DNA from: Flexivirga meconopsidis
GTDB taxonomy: Bacteria > Actinomycetota > Actinomycetes > Actinomycetales > Dermatophilaceae
Direction of reading: 5' to 3'
Length of the DNA stretch: 64,000 nt
Assembly: GCF_026162425.1 (NCBI RefSeq)
Contig: NZ_JAOBQJ010000004.1
Coordinates: 186,001-250,000 of the forward strand
Positions 58,016 to 64,000 of this stretch are shown piece by piece. Position 1 is the stretch's first letter, and each line of letters begins with the position of its first letter. Below the pieces are notes generated by a model. That model searched no databases. It saw nothing but the letters and a program-made list of their open reading frames with translations, and was not told where the DNA came from. The position numbers and the translations under genes are program-made.

Positions 58016-59749
58016 TCAATCGCCGGGATGAGTGAGGTAGCGGCGGCCGGACGGGCTGACCCAGGTGCACCCGCCATCCGCCGTCATCGTTACCCGCCAG
58101 GCGGTTTCGTGCTTTGCGCGATGGTGGTGTTTGCAGAGAGCTTGGAGATTGTCGGCGCTTGTCGGCCCCGCCGGCCACGGGACGACATGGTCCAGCTCGC
58201 ACAACCAGGCGGGCCGTGTGCACCCCGGAAACCGGCAATGCTGATCGCGGGTGCGCACGAAGCGGGCCAGCCCGGCGTGCGGCCGATAGGCGGACGTGCT
58301 GGTCTCGGCCGTGGTGCCGGTACGCGCGTCGACCAGCACCCGTGACACCGTCGTCCCCAATGCGCCGGTCAGCCCGCACACCACTCCGGCAGGTATGACG
58401 CCGACGCCCGGCACCAGCACATCGCGGATCGGACCGGTCCGGCGCGCACCGGTCGACGGCACACTGCTCGACGGTACAGCGCTTGACGACGCCGCGCGGC
58501 GATCGGTGCACAGCGCGAAACCTGGTGGGCCACCGCGTGATTCGGCTGGTGCGTGAATGAGCACGGCGGGGAACTCCACCGGGTCGTCGGGCGGCGGTAT
58601 GTCGAGGTCGAGCTCCCAGACCGGCACGTCGTCGGGATAGCTGCCGGGGATCTCCCGCACGCCCCATCGGGCATCTCCACCGGCCAGTGCACCGGGCGGC
58701 AACACTCCGGTCGGGCTCGACGACGCCAGGTCGAAGAGCAGGCGCGTCTCGTCGGCGGTCGGCGCACCCCACGCCTTCTCCGGCTCGGCCACACTCGGGC
58801 CGTCGACGACGGTCATGCGGGTGGCCGCCGGGTCGGGCCGCGCGGCCCCGTCGGCCGCGACCGGGACCTGGAACGTCAACCGGGTCGACACCTGCGCGTT
58901 GCTCAGCAGCAGATCGCTGAACGCGTCGGCCCGGCACTGGTGCATGCCCTTGTCGGTTGTGGTGTCCTGGTGCCACTGTCGGGCGAGCTCGGTCACTGCG
59001 GCCATCACAGTCGCCGCAGTCTGTGTCGGCAGGACAGCACGGATGGTGGAAAGCCCCGGCTCCCAATGCTCTTCGCACGTCACGTCGATGCGTCGTGCCC
59101 GCCGCGCCGCGGCCACGCGATCTGCCTCGACCGGATCTGCGTCGGTCAGGAGCCGGCGTGCCCTGCGGGCGAGTTTGGTGGACGTCAGTGTCGGTGAGTC
59201 CTGGATGACGAGGGCGTCCTCGACCGTGGCGATCGCCTGCTCCGGCGCCGCGGACACGACATCGGTGACGGCCGTGAGCTTTCGGCTGTCGAGCATCCCT
59301 TCAGCGGTCTGCGCGAACAACCGCGGTGTGCAGGTGATGGCTGCGACGGAGTCGTTGATGCGGTCCTGCACTTGGTGGTCGGACCAGCCGAGACGAACGC
59401 CGAGGTCGACCGGCAGCCACTCCGACTGGTAGCCGCCGATCGGATGGGTGATCTCGCGCTCCCTGCCGGTGCCCATTTCGACGACCGCCTCCACGGCGGC
59501 CAGCTGGGCGACGCGGGCCGACTGCGCCGCCCAGGCGGTGTTCTGCACTCGCTGCGCGACCTCGATCTCTGCCGTCAATGTCTCCGAGAGCGGCCACGAG
59601 CCGGTCTCGTGCGCCGCCGTCCGCAACGACTCGGTGCCCTCGCGGGCGCGGTCGAATGCAGCCGCGACAAGCTCGTGCGCCGCCGCCAGCAGCTCCGCCG
59701 AGGTCGCATGCGCCACCCGGCGGGACCGGAGCAGCGGGTGCGTGGACAT
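58016..59749 (-). CDS. DUF222 domain HNH endonuclease
   Basis: 577 aa. An N-terminal DUF222 (13E12-like) domain (about 30-330) and a C-terminal HNH module, DQHCRFPGCTRPAWLCELDHVVPWPAGPTSADNLQALCKHHHRAKHE, with the metal-binding His residues and Cys pairs intact. These proteins are multi-copy in Actinobacteria and often near mobile DNA, but no inverted repeats or transposase are seen here. On the minus strand a good promoter (TTGTCC - 17 - TATGAT) precedes; TATGAT is six bases from the ATG. Confidence 0.9.
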   Translation of the reverse strand: MSTHPLLRSRRVAHATSAELLAAAHELVAAAFDRAREGTESLRTAAHETGSWPLSETLTAEIEVAQRVQNTAWAAQSARVAQLAAVEAVVEMGTGREREITHPIGGYQSEWLPVDLGVRLGWSDHQVQDRINDSVAAITCTPRLFAQTAEGMLDSRKLTAVTDVVSAAPEQAIATVEDALVIQDSPTLTSTKLARRARRLLTDADPVEADRVAAARRARRIDVTCEEHWEPGLSTIRAVLPTQTAATVMAAVTELARQWHQDTTTDKGMHQCRADAFSDLLLSNAQVSTRLTFQVPVAADGAARPDPAATRMTVVDGPSVAEPEKAWGAPTADETRLLFDLASSSPTGVLPPGALAGGDARWGVREIPGSYPDDVPVWELDLDIPPPDDPVEFPAVLIHAPAESRGGPPGFALCTDRRAASSSAVPSSSVPSTGARRTGPIRDVLVPGVGVIPAGVVCGLTGALGTTVSRVLVDARTGTTAETSTSAYRPHAGLARFVRTRDQHCRFPGCTRPAWLCELDHVVPWPAGPTSADNLQALCKHHHRAKHETAWRVTMTADGGCTWVSPSGRRYLTHPGD

Positions 59750-59755
59750 GCTTCT

Positions 59756-59784
59756 ATCATACAGGTGTACGAACCGCGGGACAA
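59756..59784 (-). promoter_or_regulatory. Promoter of the HNH gene (TTGTCC - 17 - TATGAT)
   Basis: Read on the minus strand: TTGTCC (59784-59779), 17 bases, TATGAT (59761-59756), then AGAAGC and ATG at 59749. The six-base distance from -10 to the ATG indicates a leaderless transcript with both hexamers well placed. Confidence 0.6.
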
Positions 59785-59895
59785 CCCTCTAGAGGCACGT
59801 ATTCTTCGTGTTTCCAGTGCGATTCGCACTGCGGCACGACGTACGCGATGAGCCAGTTTGCGATCAGTCGGTCGCCGATCGAGCGGGCGATGCGA

Positions 59896-61215
59896 TCAGC
59901 GCTTCTGCCGCTCGACGGCGGTACGACGGCGCAACCGCTTGTGGTCGGCGAACGGCGCCAGGTCGGGCGAATAGTCCGGCACGGGCTGACCGGCGTCCGG
60001 CTTCGGCAGTCGGTCCTCCGGATCGAGCACGGTCACCGCGATGCCGTCGAGCTGGACGCGGCGGACGAGCTCGGCGATCATGCGCTCGGCGACGTCGTTG
60101 AGCGAGTCGACTCGGCGTAGGTCCAGCACCAGGCGCTGGATGCCGTCGAGCTTGCCCTGCACGATCCGCAGCACGAGCTCTGCTGCGCTGAACTGAATGG
60201 TGCCCTGCAGGCTGAGCACCCGCACGTGGTGACCGCTCGGCGCACGCAGCACCCGGTCGCGCCGCACCACCGAGCGCGCGGGCTGCGGCGGCTCCATGAT
60301 GTGCATGCCCATGTCCTTCGACATCCGGCCGCACAACCGCACTCCGCGCACGCTGGTGCCGTGCGAGTCGAGCCGCGGCGACAGCGTGGCGATCCCGATC
60401 TGACCGGGCAGCACGCCCAGGATCCCACCGGAAACGCCACTCTTTGCTGGAAATCCGATGGTCGTCATCCAGTCGCCGGCTGCGTCATACATCCCGCAGC
60501 TCATCATCACGCTGAGCACCTGACGCACGACGGCCGGCTCGACGACCCGCTGCCCGGTCATCGGCTGCACACCGCCGTTCGCAAGCGTCGCGGCCATCGC
60601 GGCGAGATCGCGGGTGGTCACCGAGATCGCGCACTGCCGGGTGTATCCGCGCACCACGTCCTCGGGTTCGATGTCGATGAGGTCGTAGTTGCGCAGCATG
60701 TTGGCGATGGCGCGATTGCGGTATGCCGTGTCGAGCTCCGAGGCGTAGACCTGCTCGTCGACGCTGAGGTCGCGCCCGGCGAAGCCGGACAGCCCGCGCC
60801 GCACCAGCTCGACCCGCTCCTCCACCGACGCGGTGCCTCCGCCGATCAACGCGTGCGTCGTCAAGGCCCCGGCGTTGATCATCGGATTGCGTGGCCGGCC
60901 CGACTTCGCCTCCAGCGACAGCTCGTTGAACGCCTCACCGCTCGGCTCCACGCCGACCCGCTTGAGGACCGCGTCCAGGCCCGACTCGGCAATGGCGAGC
61001 GCATAGACGAAGGGCTTGGAGATCGACTGGATCGACACCGGCACGTCGGCGTCACCCGCGTCATACCGCACTCCGTCGGTCGTCGCGAGACAGACGCCGA
61101 GGATCTCCGGGTCCGCGTCGGCGAGCTCGGGGATGTAGTCGGCGGTGGCGCCGGTGTTGGGCGAGCCACACTCGGCGAGGATCTGCTGGAGGTAATCGGG
61201 CACCGGAGTCTGCAT
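59896..61215 (-). CDS. glsA: Glutaminase A with C-terminal STAS domain
   Basis: 439 aa. The serine-dependent beta-lactamase-like glutaminase domain (about 1-300) shows SISKPFVYALAI (Ser64-x-x-Lys67), PMINAGALTTHAL, YRNRAIANMLRNYDLID, TLANGGVQPMTGQRVV and KSGVSGGILGVLPGQIGIATLSP. A C-terminal STAS domain (about 330-420; VLSLQGTIQFSAAELVLRIV, VLDLRRVDSLNDVAERMIAEL) is fused. It converts glutamine to glutamate and ammonia. The STAS part may regulate activity or partner binding, as in some Actinobacteria; this is inference. Confidence 0.93.
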   Translation of the reverse strand: MQTPVPDYLQQILAECGSPNTGATADYIPELADADPEILGVCLATTDGVRYDAGDADVPVSIQSISKPFVYALAIAESGLDAVLKRVGVEPSGEAFNELSLEAKSGRPRNPMINAGALTTHALIGGGTASVEERVELVRRGLSGFAGRDLSVDEQVYASELDTAYRNRAIANMLRNYDLIDIEPEDVVRGYTRQCAISVTTRDLAAMAATLANGGVQPMTGQRVVEPAVVRQVLSVMMSCGMYDAAGDWMTTIGFPAKSGVSGGILGVLPGQIGIATLSPRLDSHGTSVRGVRLCGRMSKDMGMHIMEPPQPARSVVRRDRVLRAPSGHHVRVLSLQGTIQFSAAELVLRIVQGKLDGIQRLVLDLRRVDSLNDVAERMIAELVRRVQLDGIAVTVLDPEDRLPKPDAGQPVPDYSPDLAPFADHKRLRRRTAVERQKR

Positions 61216-61277
61216 GCGCCCATGGTGTCAACTGGCAGTCAATGCGCAAGTCGGCGCTCAGGTCAGCTGCATGAGCC

Positions 61278-62699
61278 CTAGAGCACCTGCTCCACCAGCC
61301 GCATCGCGTCGCTCAACTGATCCTCCTCGTAGGCGAGGTGGGAGTTGAGTTGCTGCTCGAAAACCGCTGCGAACTCAGCGATTTCGCCAAGCACAGCATC
61401 GTCACTCTCGTCGTGCATCAACCGCACCAGCAGCCGGTCGAGGTGCTCGAGTGCCTCCGCGATGACGTGGTGCTCCGCGGCCAGACGCTCCGTCACCGGC
61501 GCGACCGCCGGCTCGACGGCACGGAGCATCGGGAACATGTGGGTGTCCTCGCTGCCGTGATGACCCTCGAGTTCCCTTGAGAACAAGACACATTCGTGCG
61601 CCAGGTCACCCCGGCCCACGACACGCGCGGCATCGTTGACCGACGCCCGGGCGCTCTCCGGAGCCGCGGAACCCGCGATCACCGCGGCGACGGCGGCCCG
61701 GATGTCGGCAAGTGCCTCCCGCAGGTGCTCGTGCAGGCTGCGCAACCACCGCGCGTTCTGCTCGCCCATCGGCACGAAGCGCTGCGGCGCGATCGCCGGA
61801 GCGCCGGGCCGCTCGGCGACCGGCAGCCCACCCGCGTCTCCCCACGAGCCGACGCGCTCGATCACCGGTGGCGCAACCGCAGCACGGCGCGACCACCCGG
61901 TCGCTGCCCGGAGCGCGGGCGCGACCTGGGCGATGAAGGGCATCGCGCTGTAGCGATCCGACGCGGCCGGATCGACCACCACCGTGTCGAAGTCGAACTC
62001 CCGCACCAGCGATAGCAATTCGGCCACCCACTGCCGAGGCGGCCCGTGCAGGAAACCCTCGCTCCGGCTGGAGAAGACGCCCACTACACCGAGGCGACGA
62101 CGCACCGTCGCAGGATCCACGCCGACGGCGCGAGCTCGCTGGACCAGACCGGCGACGGACGACGCGATCGACGCCGCATCCCGGTCGCGGGTCGAGGTGC
62201 CCCACGCGCCCAGCGCCACTCCCGCCGCCAGTCCTGCCTCGTCGTCGCCGACGGCACTGAAGTCGACATCGACCGCGGCCGGCACCGCCCGCTCCAGGAA
62301 GCCCGTGGCGGGCTCCCGGATCCAGTGCGCGTGCACCGCATCGCGCACGTCGAGTGCCCAGCGTGCGGCGTCGTCCGGAGCCGTGCCGGGCGCCGGCCGG
62401 AGACCGACCTGGAGACGGCCTGCGCCATACGCGGCGGCGGTCGCGGCGGCACGCACCCACCCACGCACCTGCGCCGACTCGGGGTCGGTCAGCACCACGT
62501 CGTCGACCAGCACGGCACTGTTTGCCGTGACCGCCAGCATCTGCATCGCGGCAACCCACGGGTCCGGTCCGTGCGGATCGTCGTGCACCGCCTGGATGTC
62601 GAAGTATCCGCGCTCGTCCGCACGGGCGGCGCGGATCGCGGTGTTCTCCGGCGAGGTGGTCTGGCCCGGCAGGTAGGAGCCGATGCGCAATTGGCTCAT
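61278..62699 (-). CDS. Luciferase-like flavin oxidoreductase fused to hemerythrin domain
   Basis: 473 aa from ATG 62699, overlapping the stop of the LLM gene upstream (ATGA). The N-terminal 310 residues are a bacterial-luciferase-like monooxygenase fold (MSQLRIGSYLPGQTTSPENTAIRAARADERGYFDIQAVHDDPHG, GWVRAAATAAAYGAGRLQVGL). The C-terminal 150 residues are an HHE hemerythrin module: LRSLHEHLREALADI, LAHECVLFSRELEGHHGSEDTHMFPML, LAAEHHVIAEALEHLDRLL and LNSHLAYEEDQL, with the diiron histidines in place. A flavin oxygenase joined to an oxygen or iron binding module; substrate unknown. Confidence 0.85.
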   Translation of the reverse strand: MSQLRIGSYLPGQTTSPENTAIRAARADERGYFDIQAVHDDPHGPDPWVAAMQMLAVTANSAVLVDDVVLTDPESAQVRGWVRAAATAAAYGAGRLQVGLRPAPGTAPDDAARWALDVRDAVHAHWIREPATGFLERAVPAAVDVDFSAVGDDEAGLAAGVALGAWGTSTRDRDAASIASSVAGLVQRARAVGVDPATVRRRLGVVGVFSSRSEGFLHGPPRQWVAELLSLVREFDFDTVVVDPAASDRYSAMPFIAQVAPALRAATGWSRRAAVAPPVIERVGSWGDAGGLPVAERPGAPAIAPQRFVPMGEQNARWLRSLHEHLREALADIRAAVAAVIAGSAAPESARASVNDAARVVGRGDLAHECVLFSRELEGHHGSEDTHMFPMLRAVEPAVAPVTERLAAEHHVIAEALEHLDRLLVRLMHDESDDAVLGEIAEFAAVFEQQLNSHLAYEEDQLSDAMRLVEQVL

Positions 62700-63607
62700 G
62701 CGACGGCGACACGCACCGGTGCGATGACTTCGGCGCCGAAGCGCCGGATCAGGTCGGTGCCGAGCGCGCCCGAGGCGTCGGTGATGCCGGTATTGAAGCC
62801 GCCGGCCCCATGCTCCAGCACCGCCGAGGTCAGCGCTTCGACCCACTGACGCGCCGATCCGCCGACCCAGCGACCGTCGTCCGAGCGGGTGCTCGGCAGG
62901 TCACGATCGGTGAGCGCGCCGCCGAAGTTGAAGATGGTGATGATGTCGGCCGGGTCGCGTCCCGCGGCCCGTGCCGCGTCGTCGATGTGCGCCCTGCCGT
63001 CACGGTAGGCCGACGTCAGCCAGTCAGCGCCCTGCTGCGGGATCCAGCCATCGGTCAGGCGGCCGGTGATCGCGAGCGTCCGTGGCCCGCCCGCCCCGGT
63101 CCAGATCGGCGGCGTCGGCACCGTCGCCGGCGCGAGATGCCCTACCCGGTAATGCTTTCCGGTGAAATCCATGGCGGCGGCGGGGCCGCCGGTCAGGCCG
63201 CGGACGACCTCGATCGCCTCCTCGAAGGCGTCGACCGCCTGCTTCGGTGTCAGCTGCTGCACGCCCATCCGCGGGATGTGCTGCCAGAACCCGCCCGACC
63301 CCAGGCCGAGCGCGAAGCGGCCGTCCGACTGCGCGGTCAGCGCGGCGGCCGTGCGGGCCAGCATCGGTGCCGGGCGCAGCGGCAGATTGGTGACGCCGAC
63401 GTAGCCGCCGATCGTCGTCGTGGCGCCGAGCAGGAAGGCGGTGCCGGCATACGCCTCGATCAGGCCGGCGTTGTAGGGATGGTCCTGCAGCGAGAACAGG
63501 TCGAAGCCGGAGGCCTCCGCGGTGCGCACCAGCTCGGTACGCGCGGCGTCCTGCCCGACCTGGATGTTGGCCGGAAAGCTGAAGAGTGGGCGAGCCTGCA
63601 GACCCAT
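62696..63607 (-). CDS. LLM-class flavin-dependent oxidoreductase
   Basis: 303 aa from ATG 63607, AGGGGAG ribosome site seven bases upstream. A luciferase-like TIM barrel of the F420 or FMN type: EASGFDLFSLQDHPYN, ATTTIGGYVGVTNLPLRPAPMLARTAAAL, SDGRFALGLGSGGFWQHIPRMG, GPRTLAITGRLTDGWIPQQG. GLGSG and PPIWTGAGG indicate the cofactor phosphate site. The downstream gene, fused to hemerythrin, overlaps by four bases, so the two likely work together as partners or heterodimer. Substrate unknown. Confidence 0.9.
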   Translation of the reverse strand: MGLQARPLFSFPANIQVGQDAARTELVRTAEASGFDLFSLQDHPYNAGLIEAYAGTAFLLGATTTIGGYVGVTNLPLRPAPMLARTAAALTAQSDGRFALGLGSGGFWQHIPRMGVQQLTPKQAVDAFEEAIEVVRGLTGGPAAAMDFTGKHYRVGHLAPATVPTPPIWTGAGGPRTLAITGRLTDGWIPQQGADWLTSAYRDGRAHIDDAARAAGRDPADIITIFNFGGALTDRDLPSTRSDDGRWVGGSARQWVEALTSAVLEHGAGGFNTGITDASGALGTDLIRRFGAEVIAPVRVAVA

Positions 63608-63716
63608 GCGTGTCTCCCCTCGGTGCGGTTGACAGCACGCTAACCGCCCGCTGTCGCACTCGCTCGCCGAGCGGGAAAGACTGTGGGTTGTCACACCGCG
63701 GTGGGAGGCTGTCGTC

Positions 63717-64000
63717 ATGACCTCGACACCGGAAGACCCACCTGCCGTCAAGAGCTTCCGCGACGCCAACCTGCGCGGTGCGCGTTTCCGCAGTTGCGAG
63801 TTGTCGGAGGCGTCGATGCGCGGAGTCATCGTCGCCGGCATGGAGGTCGACTCGCCGTGGCTCTTCGACGGCGACGAGCCGTTCCTCGTCAACGGCATCG
63901 ACGTGCTGCCCTATGTCGGTGCCGAGCTGGACAAGCGGTTCCCGGGGCGCGGGCAGCGGCATGCCGACACGCCCGACGGTCTGCGCGACGCCTGGGCGGT
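63717..64000 (+). CDS. DinB-family protein with N-terminal pentapeptide-like segment, partial
   Basis: The first 94 codons are in the window, from ATG 63717; the gene runs off the end. FRDANLRGARFRSCELSEASMRGV is a short pentapeptide-like stretch (A-(D/N)-L-x-x type) and continues EVDSPWLFDGDEPFLVNGIDVLPYVGAELDKRFPG, the start of a DinB-like helical bundle found in actinobacterial proteins of mycothiol-dependent type. GAGGCT six bases before the ATG suggests a leaderless mRNA. Metal and thiol role are inference. Confidence 0.7.
   Translation, partial: MTSTPEDPPAVKSFRDANLRGARFRSCELSEASMRGVIVAGMEVDSPWLFDGDEPFLVNGIDVLPYVGAELDKRFPGRGQRHADTPDGLRDAWA

Noticed and set aside
58016-59749. HNH gene as part of a mobile element
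   Set aside because: No flanking repeats, transposase or group II intron structure are seen; DUF222-HNH proteins are widespread in these genomes.
1-64000. tRNA, rRNA, integration sites and phage genes
   Set aside because: None could be recognised by eye on either strand.

Overview
The window is about 64 kb of very GC-rich DNA with the gene order and codon usage of an actinobacterium. The block sbp - DUF881 - gcvH - garA-like FHA - ftsR (MerR) - bifunctional nuclease - MerR - gcvP is the order known from Mycobacterium (Rv1824-Rv1832 region) and other Actinobacteria. REP-like repeats with CTCGATAC/CTACTCGA ends, DUF222-HNH endonuclease and the style of the proteins suggest Micrococcales, perhaps Dermacoccaceae or Intrasporangiaceae; the family assignment is inference. 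No tRNA, rRNA, CRISPR array, integrase, transposase or phage gene was recognised. This is mostly ordinary chromosome.

Layout. 1-6.9 kb: conserved cell-division/central-metabolism block ending in a glycine-riboswitch-controlled gcvP. 6.9-10.7 kb: palindromic and tandem repeats, two VOC proteins, a histidine phosphatase, an AlaT-like aminotransferase and a GNAT. 10.7-15.1 kb: sbcD-sbcC. 15.3-24.8 kb: an orphan GCS2-type ligase, a REP element, housekeeping genes (OsmC, DUF1697, DUF985 cupin, YciO-type YrdC protein, GNAT), a broken DUF3626 gene, quinone oxidoreductase, an MFS exporter and a bleomycin-hydrolase-type peptidase. 24.9-27.5 kb: a zinc-type ABC importer with a candidate Zur box. 27.5-33.6 kb: a LacI-controlled carbohydrate ABC importer (no ATPase gene) plus a GH2 glycosidase. 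33.6-36.8 kb: two MFS exporters divergent from a MarR regulator across a long inverted-repeat operator. 36.8-47.8 kb: FAD disulfide reductase, RlmC, secreted M1 peptidase, methyltransferase, UvrA2-like ABC protein, flavoprotein, PCMT-like protein, SatD-like pair, secreted cyclophilin. 47.9-50.3 kb: arr (rifampin ADP-ribosyltransferase) and a compositionally weaker, gene-poor stretch with an amidohydrolase. 50.3-59.7 kb: small enzymes (nucleoside phosphorylase, several GNATs, GrpB, SRPBCC, phosphotransferase, nitroreductase, DUF222-HNH), including an aminoglycoside-nucleotidyltransferase-like gene broken by a perfect 37-bp tandem duplication. 59.9-64 kb: glutaminase-STAS, a two-gene operon of luciferase-like proteins (one fused to hemerythrin), and the start of a DinB/pentapeptide gene.

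Cross-cutting observations. A strikingly regular start signal, a NANNNT box (usually TANNNT) followed by 6-7 nt and then ATG/GTG with no Shine-Dalgarno, precedes many genes and implies widespread leaderless transcription; it also decides several start codons. Two genes are visibly broken (DUF3626; nucleotidyltransferase). The least explained DNA is the repeat field at 6.9-7.8 kb, whose 51-bp array and 88-bp hairpin share a core motif, and the 48.3-50.3 kb stretch with a strong 23-bp palindrome. No wholly new multigene system is evident.
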